This document shows positions 11,573 through 23,664 of a stretch of 64,000 bases of DNA, one piece after another. The stretch's first letter is position 1. Every line of letters starts with the position of its first letter. Source of the stretch: Tubiluchus corallicola (lineage: Eukaryota > Priapulida > Priapulimorpha > Priapulimorphida > Tubiluchidae); assembly GCA_030141605.1 (NCBI GenBank), contig JAQGDQ010000435.1, forward strand, positions 133,996 through 197,995, read 5' to 3'. The notes under the pieces were generated by a model. The model searched no databases. It was given only the letters and a program-made list of their open reading frames with translations, and was not told where the DNA came from. The position numbers and the translations under genes are program-made.

Positions 11573-12452
11573 GAGAAGAAATTGGAGTGGTTTTGTATTA
11601 TCTGCATACATTAAGTTATTTATTAAATCTTGTTTTGGTTTAGCATAGGCTTAATACTTTGATTAATTTTAGTGTCGTTACTATTATTTGACAAATTACT
11701 GCTATACATAGTAACATTTTACATTAAACAAAGTTAAATGTATTTTGTGTGATAATGGTAAACCGTTTAAGATTTTTTTTCATTTTTGAATAGCCTTTAA
11801 TTGCTATGAATTTCTAAAGCGCATGTATTTACCAAAGGTCCATAGTTCATAAGAGAAAAATTCATAACAGAAAAAAAATAACACTAAAGTACTTATTCTG
11901 TTTGATGGCACTTTAAAATAATTGGTTAATGCCAACTTTTACTCTTTCCATAATTGATAGGCTTCACAGCAGTTACTTAATTGATATAAGATGCCATGAT
12001 AATTTGAAATTGTTACTTTGTTGCTAAGTCAACATACACTAACTCAAGCGCACATCTCTCATTCTGCCTCCAGGAGCACCTCTCCCCCTTCACTCCAATG
12101 GAACAACATTTTGATTGCATCACTACGTGACAGGCATTTTTGCAGCTAGTCACGCTTGCTTATTATTGTTGTTGTTGTTGTTGTTGTTATCGCACATTCT
12201 TTTGCGATTTTTAATTTAATTTATCATAATAAAAATAACATGTGCTGCCACCTACAGTTAACATTATTTATTTGAGTCAAGTTTAATCCAGTTTGTGGAC
12301 TTGGTCTGTACTGCTCAGTCACCTGCACCTCATGGTGTGTTCTAACTACCAGCTGTAAACCAGCCTATAGCAGTCTAATATTCTTCAAGTTCTACAAAGA
12401 CAATACTCCCTTCCATGCTGTTTGCTATAAAAGCTTTCTACCATTAATATGC

Positions 12453-12528
<76 letters not shown>

Positions 12529-12547
12529 GTATTATTATCATCATCAC

Positions 12548-12579
<32 letters not shown>

Positions 12580-12581
12580 CC
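12453..12581. repeat. (ATT)n then (ATC)n microsatellite
   Basis: About 75 bp of pure ATT repeats, a short interruption (GTATT), then about 45 bp of ATC/CAT repeats. Confidence 0.95.
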
Positions 12582-13126
12582 AACACTCTATTATCCTAGA
12601 GCAAAATGTTTGTGTTAAGTGGTAAAAACTATTATTTTAATTAATAGTATTTTCCTCTTCTTAAGCTGAATTTAAATTTTGACATGTTTTCTTTTTTGTT
12701 CAGATGCTTTTGATATTAACCTGCATATTGTTTATGAATTTTGCTTTTAATATTATTGCCTTTATTTGATTTACATAAGTTATTTTCCATATGGCTTTTT
12801 TTCATTTGCTTGCAATCTTAGCTTTCTATTAGTTTTTTAAAATTTTGGATTTTTATTGTCTTTTATTGCTTTAATTTTCTTTTATATTCTCCTTTTTGGC
12901 TGTGCATCATATAACTTTTTTTTTCAATTGCTTGTATTTTTATAGCATCATTTTTAACATGTTAAATCTTTTTGCTTTGTTTCATTATTTTAAGTTCTTT
13001 TCAGATTGCAATCTTGGCTTTTTTGTGCTTCTGCTTTTTGTCTTTATGTATTAAGTCACAATGTTTGTATTATACATGCAACCAGGAACTTGTAAAATCG
13101 CTTTTCTGACTCATGTTAAATAAATA

Positions 13127-13351
13127 TCTTCTCTTCTCTTCTCTTCTCTTCTCTTCTCTTCTCTTCTCTTCTCTTCTCTTCTCTTCTCTTCTCTTCTCTT
13201 CTCTTCTCTTCTCTTCTCTTCTCTTCTCTTCTCTTCTCTTCTCTTCTCTTGCCTTGCCTTGCCTTGCCTTGCCTTGCCTTGCCTTGCCTTGCCTTGCCTT
13301 GCCTTGCCTTGTCTTTTGTCTTGTCTTGTCTTTTGTCTTGTCTTGTCTTGC
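13127..13351. repeat. Compound pentanucleotide array CTTCT / GCCTT / TTGTC
   Basis: About 25 perfect CTTCT units (13127-13250) pass without a break into 12 perfect GCCTT units (13251-13310) and then TTGTC-type units with TTTTGTC variants (13311-13351). Because five is coprime to three, long open frames appear on both strands (Leu/Ser-rich, or Arg/Glu/Lys-rich). They are artefacts of the repeat. Confidence 0.97.
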
Positions 13352-14252
13352 AGCTGCCCAAATCTTCGTGTACGGTAACACTTTTAACATGGGATTTACT
13401 TCGTGCTCTCAGTTTTCTATCCTGTGTTTAAACAGTCGCCCATGGCAACATTTAGACATCTCTAGCATCTATGGTTACTAGTTGCTATGCACTCGCATTC
13501 CCAGTGTGTCTGGGAATGAGTGTGTGCCTAGATTTACCATCTGATAGGCAAGCGGGCTTAGCTCCCACGGAGTAAGTATAAATCCGTTTACTGCTACACC
13601 AACATACAGCTAAATATTGGCAAATACAAAAATTTTACAAAAACTGGCGGTCACTATTCACAAAATATCAATTAGAGTACAACGCACTAACGGCCTGTGT
13701 TCCATGAAAAAGCCCGTGCACTAGAAAAACGGCTGCCCGTGAGGCAGTATTTTCATTGAACGACAAAAGTAGAAAGCGTGTTAATGCTTTTAACTGTATA
13801 TAATGTTAAAGCTACCTAAAATTAATTAAGCAGAGTTTTCTGCATGGTTGGCTGGCATTAATTGTCAAATATGTTGACGTCAATTCTTGTTCCACCTCAT
13901 AATGTTAAAATTACATGAATGTAATCCAAATGCATGTAATGCAAAAATATCTTGCTCAGTTTTTTTAAAGTTCAGCTTTCTACTTTGTGTTAGATAATTA
14001 GCTGACACCTTTTCACAGAAATACATCAAGAATTCAACATTTTCAGTCTATCTAAAATTAAAAAGCAACAGCTAGTTATATACTGTAACACATTTTTGAT
14101 TGAGTTCAACAATATCTAATGACGTCTTTTAGGTCAGCAGAAGGTGGTTTGATTGCTACTGGGTTACCTGAAACTGGTTGTGACGTGGAAACCACAGAAA
14201 AGAATCTGTCAAAAACAACTAACAAATTAATCTGGAAATTACAACATTTACA

Positions 14253-17200
14253 ATGGAAAAATTAGACACAGTGGAACGACGAATGAGTGGTAAAGCGTCT
14301 ACTACCTCTGCTACTTTAGATGTACCACAATTAGTTACGCACAGTCGAACAGGCAGTTTGGTTCCAGCAAGAGTAAGTATAATTGCAGAACCCATTCCAA
14401 TTTACGTCTACAAGAATGGCGACAAGTTCTTCAATCCCATAAAGCTGATACTCGATCAGGCTGATACGCTTAATGATGTTCTTCAAAGTGTTGCTTCAAA
14501 AATATTTCTCAATGCTGGCCAAGTGGAGAAGTTATTCCGCATAAAGGATGGCAAAAAAATAACTGATGCTTTAGAATTGAAATCATGGGATCGGTTAGCA
14601 GCAGCCTCGATGCCAGAAAAGTTCCAAAAGGTCAAATATCCACCACCTGAGCTGAAAAAAGATGCTAGAGATCCCAATCGCCTTGTAAAACCAAGAGCTG
14701 AGCACTTTCAAATTGCTAAAGGCTTGGTTATTCGAAAATCAAAGATTCGGCCTACAATAGCAGAGGATCCCAGATTTTACCAGAAAAAATCAAGACTAAG
14801 AGGACAAAGACCATCCCTGCAGTCCAAAGATTCTGCTGATTCTGTTGACACGGGTGGTGAAGAGTTTGCAATTCATGTATGCAAAAATGGTGACAAGTCG
14901 TTTCATCCCTTAACATTAATAATTAACCAAGATACGACACTGGAAGGCCTTCGTGAATACTTATCAACAAAAATTTCTTTTAAAAATGAACCTATTCAGC
15001 AACTGTTCCGACTCCCAGATGGTTTTAAAATCACAGACATAAAAGAGTTGAAACAAGATGATCGATTAGTGGCTTCCACCAAGGGACGCAAGTTTCAGAA
15101 AATAAAATATCCGAAACCAAGTGTTCCAATCTACGTTTATAAAAATGGCGACAAAAGGATACCTGCCGAAAAAGTAATATTGAAAGAAGAAGACACATTA
15201 ACAAAGGTTCTTCAGGAGATTGCAGAAAAAATTCCATTCCCTGAGGGACAACCAGAACGAATGTATCGAATCAGTGATGGTTGTGAAATCAGAGAGGCAA
15301 CTGAGTTGAAATCATGGGACCGTGTAGTAGCTGCTACTAAGGACGAGACATTTCAAAATGTTAACTACCCTCCTCCTGGTGTTCTGATCTATGTGTATAA
15401 AAATGGTGACACTTCTCCTCCCCTAAAACTCATATTGAACACAAATGAGAAACTACAGGAACTTCTTGAAGATATCCAAGCTGAAAAGTTATTCCGCATT
15501 CCTAGTGGTTCTCAAATCAATAACATTAAAGAACTTAAATCAGGAGATCGTGTAGCAGCTGCTGGCATGGACGAAAGTTTTGAAAACATGATTTATGCGT
15601 CTCCTGGTTTTCCAATCTATGTCTATAAAAATGGTAAAAAAGCAGTTGCACCTATAAAAGTTTTGTTGACTGAGCAAGACAAGTTGGAAGAAGTTCTCCA
15701 CGATGTCCATGCAGAGGAACTGTACCGCATTTCTGATGGTTCAAAAATCACAGACATATTAGAGCTGAAGCCAGGAGACCGTTTAGCAGGTGCTACTAAA
15801 GGTGAAGCCTTCCAAAATATTGACTACCTACCACCTGGTTTTCCTGTTTATGTGTACAAGAATGGTGACAAAACTGTTGCACCCATAAAACTAATATTGA
15901 ACCAAGATGATAAGCTAGAGGATATCCTGCAAGATGATGTTGCACCAAACATTGCTTTTCAAGATGGTCATGCTGAGCAATTATATCGTATCTCAGATGG
16001 CAAGAAAATTAGCAATGTCAAGGAGTTGAAACCAGGTGACCGCCTAGCTGCTGCTACAAGTACAGAGAAGTTCTCAAGTTTAGATTACCCTTCACCAGGT
16101 GTGCCAATCCATGTGTACAAAAACGGTGACAAGTCTGTTCCTCCCATAAGAATAATAATGAGCAAAGAAGACAAACTAGAAGAAGTTCTACAAGATATTG
16201 CATCAAAGATTCCTTTTAAAGTGGGCCATGCCGAGCAGCTCTATCAAATTCCAGATGGCTCTAAAGTCAACGATCTAAAATCGTTGCAGTCAGGAGATTG
16301 TCTGGCAGCTGCCACTAATGAAGAAAGTTTCCAAAACATTGATTACCCACCGGCTGGGATACCTCTTTATGTGTACAAAAACGGCAGCAAGGACATTCCA
16401 CCAGCAAAAGTAATGCTGAGTGCAGAAGAAAAGTTAGAAGAGGTTCTGCAAGATGTCGCCTCAAAGATCCCTTTCAAAGATGGCTATGCTGAACAGTTGT
16501 ATCGAATCCCTAATGGTTCCAAAATCAACGATGTAAAATCACTGAAATCAGGTGATCGTTTAGCAGCTGCGACAAATAAAGAAACTTTCCAGAACATTGA
16601 CTACCTACCGTCTAGCATACCTGTCTATGTGTACAAAAATGGTGACACATCTCTTGCTCCCATAAAACTGATATTGAGCTGTGACGATAATATAGATACG
16701 GTTCTTCAAGATGTTGGCAAAAAAATTCCCTTTGAAGATGGTCATCCCAAGCAGCTGTATCGAATTCCTGATGGATCTAAAATTAAAGACGTGAAATCAC
16801 TAAAACCAGGAGACCGTTTGGCAGCTGCCACTGATAAAGAAACTTTCAAAAACATTGATTATCTACCATCTGACATACCTGTTTACGTGTACAAAAATGG
16901 TGATGCATCTATGCTTCCAAAAAAGCTTTCACTAAGCAATGACGATCAATTAGAAACGGTTTTGCAAGATGTTGCTGCTAAGATTCCATTTAAGGAGGGT
17001 CAAGCAGAGCAGTTGTATAGAATTCCTGATGGTTCGAAAATCAAAGATGTAAAATCACTAAAGCCAGGGGACCGTTTAGCAGCTGCCACTAATAAAGAAA
17101 AGTTCCAAAACGTTGACTACCTACCATCTGACATACCTGTTTATGTGTATAAAAACGGCGATGCATCAGTTCCTCCATTAAAGCTAACACTGAATAGTGA

Positions 17201-19433
17201 TGACAAGTTAGATATGGTTCTTCAAGACGTTACCACAAAGATTCCTTTTAAAGACGGTCATGCTGCACAGTTTTATAAAATCCCTGATGGTACTAGAGTT
17301 AAAGATCTAAAAGATCTGAAACCAGGAGACAGGTTGGCAGCTGCCACTAAAAAAGAAGCGTTCCAAAAAATTGTTTACCCACAGCCTGGATTTCCGGTAT
17401 ACGTGTACCGAAATAATGACAAGTCCTTTCCTCCGGTAAGACTGTTTGTGAACAAGGAAGACAAGTTGGAAGAAATTCTGCAGGCTGTTGCCACAAAGGT
17501 TCCTTTCAAAGAAGGTCGTGTTGAGCAACTGTTTCGGATTTCCGATGGCTCTAAAATTAAAGATGTCAAGGACTTAAAATCAGGCGATTGTTTAGCAGCT
17601 GCAACAAATCAAGAAAAGTTTCAGAATACCAACTATGCCCCAGCTGGTCGTCCAATCTATGTGTTCAAAAACGGTGACAAATCTACACCTCCTACAAAAT
17701 TAATATTGACCCAAGATGACAAGTTAAAAGATGTTCTTGAAGGTATCAATGCAAAGCAGCTATATCGCATCTCTGATGGCTCCAAAATTAAAGAACTAAG
17801 TGAACTAAAATCAGGAGAACGTGTTGCAGCAGCAGACGACGGGGAAGATTTTCAAAAGATTGATTATCCAGCTACCAGTTTCCAAATCTATGTATACAAA
17901 AATAGTGATAAGGCCTTTCCCCCTATAAGATTACTGGTGGACCAGGAAAAGAAGGTAGAAGAAATACTTCAAGATGTAGCAACAATGATCTCCTTCAAAG
18001 AGGGTCGTCGTCCCGAACAGCTATTTCGAATACCAGATGGATACAAAATAAAAGATGCAAAAGATCTGAAAACTGGAGATCGTCTAGTCGCTGCCACTAA
18101 AGGAGCCAAGTATCAAAACATTAATTACCTTCCATCTGGTTTCCCAGTTTATGTGTACAAAAACGGCGAGGAATCTTCCCCACCTGTGAGATTTATAGTA
18201 AACGAAAATGATGAGTTACAAGAGATTCTCCAAGCTGTTGCCGAAAAGATCACCTTCAACGAGGGTCACGCTGAACAGTTATTTCATATCCCCGGTGGCT
18301 TTAAAATCAATGAAACGAAAGAGCTGAAACCAGGAGACCGTCTGGCTGCTGCCACAGATCAGGAAAAGTTTAAAAACATTAATTACCTGCCATCTGGTTT
18401 TCCAATATACGTGTACCAAAACGGGAATAAATCTCCTCCTGTGAGACTGCTAGTGAATCAGGAAGACAAGTTAGAACATGTTCTCAAAACCATTTCTACA
18501 AAGATTCCTTTTAAAGAGGGTGGAGCTGAGCAATTGTTTCGAATCCCTGATGGTTCTAAAATCAAGAGTACAAATGACCTTAAATCAGGGGACAGAGTTG
18601 CTGTTGCTGCCACAAAGGAGGCAAAGTTTCAAAACATTGATTACCCACCATCCGGTCTTCAAATATATTTGTACAAAAATGGTGACGTCAATTTTGCTCC
18701 CGTGAAATTAACAGTTAACGAAGACAATACATTAGAAGATATTGTCCAAGATGCTGCAAAGAAGGTTCCTCTAGTGGATGGTCATGTCGAACAGCTGTAT
18801 CGAATAGCTGACGGCTCTAAAATAAAATATGCAAACGAACTGAAGCAAGGGGACCATTTAGCTGCTGCGACTAAAAAGGACAAATTTCAAAACGTTGATT
18901 ATCCACTGGCTGGTGTTCCGGCACACGTGTACCGAAACGGTGATTCATATTCTTCCCCGACGAAATTTATATTGAACAAAGAAGATAATCTAGAAGCAGT
19001 TCTCCAGGACATACCAACTAAGATTCCCTTTGAAACGGGCAAGGCAGAGGTTTTGTACCGGATTCCTGATGGTTCTGTAGTCAATGATTTGAGTGAGTTA
19101 AAACCAGGAGATTGTCTGGCAGCTGCGACTAATGGTGAAGATTTCCAAAATGTTGCTTACAAACCTCTCCTTTCTGGTAAGCGCAGATCTACCAAACCTC
19201 ATAAGGACAAAGGAAAAAGAGCAAAATCAAGCAGTCACGTCGGCCGCTCTATGGGATCACTTGATCACATTTATGGTAGCACTGAAGACCTCCGTGAATG
19301 GTATCTACAGCAGACTCAACCAACTGGCAGTTTCGCGTGGTGGTCCACCTGCTTCGATAGGTCAGACAAATGGAAACAGGAACATGAGGATTTGTATAGG
19401 TTAAAAAAGAAATTCGCAAAACCAAAAATGTAA
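14253..19433 (+). CDS. Giant protein of about 18 doublecortin repeats with GSFAWW tail (gene C)
   Basis: 1726 aa in a single exon. It opens like gene A (HSRTGSLVPARV, then the first DCX at about 48-135 and a linker with AEHFQIAKG). From about residue 205 to 1640, seventeen more DCX-like units follow, each about 84 residues. They keep VYVYKNGD at the first strand, LYRIPDGSKI in the middle, LKPGDRLAAAT near the end, and F-x-N-x-x-Y-x-P as the joint. A few units are shorter (those starting near 15395, 15605 and 17650 lack a central stretch). After a basic linker (KRRSTKPHKDKGKR), residues about 1672-1722 form the tail shared with genes A and B: YGSTEDLREWY...GSFAWW. DCX domains generally bind microtubules, so a long multivalent microtubule or axonemal protein is a reasonable inference. 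AATAAA signals lie at 19596-19601 and just after. Confidence 0.88.
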   Translation: MEKLDTVERRMSGKASTTSATLDVPQLVTHSRTGSLVPARVSIIAEPIPIYVYKNGDKFFNPIKLILDQADTLNDVLQSVASKIFLNAGQVEKLFRIKDGKKITDALELKSWDRLAAASMPEKFQKVKYPPPELKKDARDPNRLVKPRAEHFQIAKGLVIRKSKIRPTIAEDPRFYQKKSRLRGQRPSLQSKDSADSVDTGGEEFAIHVCKNGDKSFHPLTLIINQDTTLEGLREYLSTKISFKNEPIQQLFRLPDGFKITDIKELKQDDRLVASTKGRKFQKIKYPKPSVPIYVYKNGDKRIPAEKVILKEEDTLTKVLQEIAEKIPFPEGQPERMYRISDGCEIREATELKSWDRVVAATKDETFQNVNYPPPGVLIYVYKNGDTSPPLKLILNTNEKLQELLEDIQAEKLFRIPSGSQINNIKELKSGDRVAAAGMDESFENMIYASPGFPIYVYKNGKKAVAPIKVLLTEQDKLEEVLHDVHAEELYRISDGSKITDILELKPGDRLAGATKGEAFQNIDYLPPGFPVYVYKNGDKTVAPIKLILNQDDKLEDILQDDVAPNIAFQDGHAEQLYRISDGKKISNVKELKPGDRLAAATSTEKFSSLDYPSPGVPIHVYKNGDKSVPPIRIIMSKEDKLEEVLQDIASKIPFKVGHAEQLYQIPDGSKVNDLKSLQSGDCLAAATNEESFQNIDYPPAGIPLYVYKNGSKDIPPAKVMLSAEEKLEEVLQDVASKIPFKDGYAEQLYRIPNGSKINDVKSLKSGDRLAAATNKETFQNIDYLPSSIPVYVYKNGDTSLAPIKLILSCDDNIDTVLQDVGKKIPFEDGHPKQLYRIPDGSKIKDVKSLKPGDRLAAATDKETFKNIDYLPSDIPVYVYKNGDASMLPKKLSLSNDDQLETVLQDVAAKIPFKEGQAEQLYRIPDGSKIKDVKSLKPGDRLAAATNKEKFQNVDYLPSDIPVYVYKNGDASVPPLKLTLNSDDKLDMVLQDVTTKIPFKDGHAAQFYKIPDGTRVKDLKDLKPGDRLAAATKKEAFQKIVYPQPGFPVYVYRNNDKSFPPVRLFVNKEDKLEEILQAVATKVPFKEGRVEQLFRISDGSKIKDVKDLKSGDCLAAATNQEKFQNTNYAPAGRPIYVFKNGDKSTPPTKLILTQDDKLKDVLEGINAKQLYRISDGSKIKELSELKSGERVAAADDGEDFQKIDYPATSFQIYVYKNSDKAFPPIRLLVDQEKKVEEILQDVATMISFKEGRRPEQLFRIPDGYKIKDAKDLKTGDRLVAATKGAKYQNINYLPSGFPVYVYKNGEESSPPVRFIVNENDELQEILQAVAEKITFNEGHAEQLFHIPGGFKINETKELKPGDRLAAATDQEKFKNINYLPSGFPIYVYQNGNKSPPVRLLVNQEDKLEHVLKTISTKIPFKEGGAEQLFRIPDGSKIKSTNDLKSGDRVAVAATKEAKFQNIDYPPSGLQIYLYKNGDVNFAPVKLTVNEDNTLEDIVQDAAKKVPLVDGHVEQLYRIADGSKIKYANELKQGDHLAAATKKDKFQNVDYPLAGVPAHVYRNGDSYSSPTKFILNKEDNLEAVLQDIPTKIPFETGKAEVLYRIPDGSVVNDLSELKPGDCLAAATNGEDFQNVAYKPLLSGKRRSTKPHKDKGKRAKSSSHVGRSMGSLDHIYGSTEDLREWYLQQTQPTGSFAWWSTCFDRSDKWKQEHEDLYRLKKKFAKPKM

Positions 19434-22400
19434 AATCTTGGGGTGCATTTCAAGAGAAATGGGAACTTTCGAATTATTATGATAATCACGTATTAAACAT
19501 ATTATTTCAGTAAAAATTTCATAAGTTATAAGATTTAAAAACGTTCGAAAAAAATGAAAAACTGAAAACGCATTGCCTTTACAAATGTTTAAAGTAATAA
19601 AACATAAAATAAAAACGCAACAATGTTTTTTATCAATTAATATGCGCTATTTTTGTTATATTAACATGCATTAAAAAATCTTGTACTTTTGACAATAATA
19701 GGAATTAAACATGTGAGAAGTGAGCATACATTAAGGTTGCTGTTATTTTATTCAGTCAAACACTGTGAAACACTTTATTTATTTGGTCCAAGTAGCTACA
19801 TAAATGCTGACAAAATTTTGTAGGAAAGCAACAACTTTTTCTCGTTATAAGGGGCACTTACTTGCTTACATGTCTATATTTCAAAGTCTTGGAAAATCTT
19901 GGCGGAATATCTCGCGGAAAATAACGAGTAGTCATTTAAGCAATGCTAGATCTGGTTAGTAAATCGATGGGTGATACCACTGAGACGGGTGATTCGTCTG
20001 CCACACTGCCACTAGCTATTTTAACTTTTAAAGAAGGGCTTGTGCGTAAACGTGGCTGAGACACTTGATTGTCAGAACTTCATCATATAGGAATATTTTT
20101 GATATTGAGTTAGGATACAGTCCTGCTAAGACCATTTAAGCCGTGAAAGATGAGAGAAGATGGAATTTTGAAGTCTGTCTCAAAAGGAGTAGACTCCGGT
20201 GCTGCATTATGAGTTGCTCCTGCCGTCGCATGTGACTGCTAATTCTAAAAAATGCGTTGCAGTGTTAACAAAGTTTCGCAAAAATTGTTTTTTAATTAAA
20301 TCAGCAGGAACACGAAGAAATATTACCACATCAATACTTTTGTGGCACCACAATAATTACGTTTGAAAATCTTATCTCAAGGTTTAATGTGCAGCGCTAT
20401 TCTATATTTTCAAATACAGCAAATGTAGTCGCAAGCACATCTTTTAACGCAGGATCAGTAAAGAAGCAGTTCACTAGTCTTCTTTTTTACGAAGGACAGT
20501 GAAAGTTTTTCTTAGTCTGCGACTTAAAATCTACGGAAGACGGTACACTAAAGCAAAGCAACACAGCACAAAGAACTCAATTATATTTCAAGGTCACTAG
20601 GAACTTCAATTATATTTATAAGCATGGGCTTCACTGAAATTTGGTACATTGCTAATTAACTATATTTCTTTAGAATGGACTTTTCTTGTTGGATCAAGTC
20701 GCTTAACTGTGGACTGTTTCTCAAGTTGTGAAATATTACAAAAAGTTATATTACCAATACCTTAAAAACAATTTCTGGGTATATGGGCAAGTAGTTGATA
20801 TCACCTATGGAACCCCGTAAATTTGATAAACAGAGCTATTTTTTGGATTAGATTTATTTATTTTACCAGGGTAGTTATATCAGCAATATAAATTAAAAAT
20901 GCCAGTTTCCAACTAATTAATTATCTGCTAGCATAAAACTAGGAGCGAAATAACAAATTGTAAATGACTTTCCCGGGAAAGAAATGGTTGCAATTATATT
21001 TGAAAATAGTACAAAATACAGACCTATAATTGCAATCAGAAAAAACTAAGAGGTTATTTTAAATTTCTCTTAGTCGCAAAAATATAAAATTAATGTAAAT
21101 ACACGCGAAACGTCTTCGAATGCAAACTAGCCAGGTATCAACTGATGCTCATCTAACTGTGTGGCGCCTGAGTGTCACTCTCATCTACGGCTACACGCAC
21201 GCGCCGGATGCATTGCATGGTAAAGTGTAAATTTGAAAACGGACGCGTACCAGTCTACGTTCACTCCATGATGGCTGCGTGTGTGTTTGTGAATTTTAGT
21301 GATAGATTCCATCTGGAACCTTTTTTCTAGGTTACTACGAATTTTTTAGTTTTTCTGGTGTAACATTTTTGTAGGCTATAAAATTTTAATGTTGTTTTTT
21401 GACACTATTGTGATTGTCCCGACGGTACGACGATTGCACTAAGTAGATGTATAATTTCAAATTTGCCTGTGTATAAAGTTCATGTGTGTACAAATAGTTC
21501 AGTGTATAAAGTCGTAGTCCGCAGGACCTAAGGCTTAATCTGAACATTTAAGTAGCTTATAACAGTTTTTGCCCGACCTGATTTACCACTGAAAGGTTCA
21601 TCGACAAAATTAATTGGCACTGTTATGGCAGCAACAATGTTTAAGATTTATTGATTTTGCGTGGTTTGTCTTGCTTTATTTTGTTAAAAACGCAAATTGG
21701 AAATTGTTATTGCCGAATGCCGAGTCATTTATTAATGAATATCTGAATATCAAATCATTGCATTGTATAAAAGTATGTAAGTCTAATTTAAATTTACTAC
21801 TGAATGTGAAAGTGTTTGTGTGACCCTGAATTATCAGAAAGGAGAAAATACTAGCTGTAATTAAGTTTCTCCTGTGTAAGTTTGTGGTAAAAATATTTTG
21901 AGTTTAATTGCCAGACCTAAAAGGTAATGAAATGATTAGGCCTAATTATTACAGTGGTTGTGTGTAATTATACTTGGGGAAACATTATGATTCCAGATTT
22001 CCAAATGTGTGCTATATTACCAGACATGCTAGCTTTTTCAGTGCCAGCTCACATTTAATATTCGTAAGTTTTTGGTGCCCCTTTCAGTTTTATCAGCAGT
22101 TATTTCGGTGTTATGAATTCAGGCAAAATTTGCTGTAAGTACGCTTTTTATCATGTGCCCAAATTATAATTTGATGGAAGTATGTAGCCGGGAGGACAGC
22201 TGCACAGAATGCCACTTTCGGGACTTCTGTTAATGTGAAGTCAATTGTTCAATAAACTAAAAGACCTACTGCTGCCAGGCTTAATTCTCCCAAGTTAATT
22301 CTTCTCTGTATTTCATTAAGAGGTAATTGAAATTTTAGCTTTTTAATTTTTCTTAGGTTGCAGTAACAGTATCGCCTTACTGCTTAATTCATAAATTGGT

Positions 22401-23639
22401 GATGAGGAGGCAGTATAAGTAACTAATCAAATGCAGTAACCCACATCATGTGTAAGATACGGACCATGTAGAAACGTTACAGACATCGTCTAGTCTTTGA
22501 GCAAAAGTATCAAAGGTTTGAAGGTGAATCAATATGATTTGTTTTGATTTATTTGGTTGTTTATGGAACTTTTCTAATATGTTTAATCAGATAACTTTTG
22601 AAAATACTTGTTTCCATCATCATATAATATGGCATGTATCAATCGTCCATTGACGTTACACCGCCAGCTTCTGCTGCTAAATGGTACGTTCTTTTGCTTC
22701 TCTCCAAATACTTGTCTTTCAAAATTAGAGATGTTTCATTGAGTTCTTTTGTGTAAAATCTATCCATGTTTGCATTCTGCTTCCCTTCGCTTCCTCTTGT
22801 GTCCATCATCAGTCAATTAAGGATGAAAGGAGTGGATTTTAAAACTCTATTCTCACTGGTCACTCTACGTCTAATAACAAATTTAAAATTTTGATGTAAT
22901 CATGTGACAATTATTTCCTAAAAATCAAAAAAGTTTGCACATTAAGTTGACAACCTGGATTTAAATTCCAAAGGGACATCTGTTTTAATCCTTTATTTGA
23001 CATTATTGTTGTTGTTTTTTGCATTCTGTTTAAAGTTCTAAGATCCATTCTTTTCATTTTTATTTGCCTGATAAAGGACACAGCATGTTCGAAAGCTATC
23101 TGATTAGATATGTAAAGGTGTTATATTTTTGTGTTGATTCATTTTCATTACTGTAATCAACTTTTCTAGTAGTTATTTTTAGCATATAGAATTAATGAGG
23201 AAAGGTGATGAATTGAACAGTCCACTATTATTGTATAGGCTAGTTGTCATGGAATTGGCCTCCTAATATTAAATATCTTTAACCAGATTTTTGCTTCTTT
23301 ATTGTTTTAGACAAGTTTGGCTTCATAAATTCAACAGTTCATTCCATCATTAACAAATTATTTTGATTTTGACAAATAATTAGTTATTCAATCTGGACAT
23401 TAAACGATTTTTGTTATTAATTTGTATAATTAATCGTTTGAACTGTATAGCCCTTGGGGTCTAATTTTATGAATTTTTACTTTCAAAAATTAGACTGCAA
23501 ATTTTTTTTATTGTTTTTTTGGCTGTAGCTATAAATGTTGATTTTGCATAAGAATGTCCTCCGCCCATCTTCCATTTTTATTGTGTCATTAAATGAAAAA
23601 TCTCAGTCAAAATGATAAACCTGTGTGAATATTTTACAG
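19434..23639. other. Intergenic; probable SLC12A8 promoter and 5' exon region
   Basis: No coding gene. Positions about 21130-21310 are GC-richer (ACACGCACGCGCCGG, CCATGATGGCTGCG) and look like a TATA-less promoter for the downstream SLC12A8. A strong donor-like GCTGTAAGTACG at about 22132-22143 could end its noncoding first exon. A perfect 14-bp palindrome CTTTCCCGGGAAAG sits at 20968-20981. Confidence 0.35.
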
Positions 23640-23664
23640 GGCATATCAGAGATATAGCTCTAGA

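Larger units (their letters stand above)
11573..14252. other. Intergenic with several simple-repeat arrays
   Basis: Contains a (TTG)n run (12166-12189), a long (ATT)n then (ATC)n block (12453-12581) and the pentanucleotide array at 13127-13351, each listed separately. Positions 13490-13522 form an imperfect hairpin (CATTCCCAG/CTGGGAATG). A possible 3' splice site (TCTTTTAG, ending about 14132) may begin the 5' untranslated exon of the 14253 gene. Confidence 0.6.

Noticed and set aside
13070-13481. Several Leu/Ser- or Arg/Glu/Lys-rich frames
   Set aside because: They exist only because a period-five repeat has no stop in those frames.
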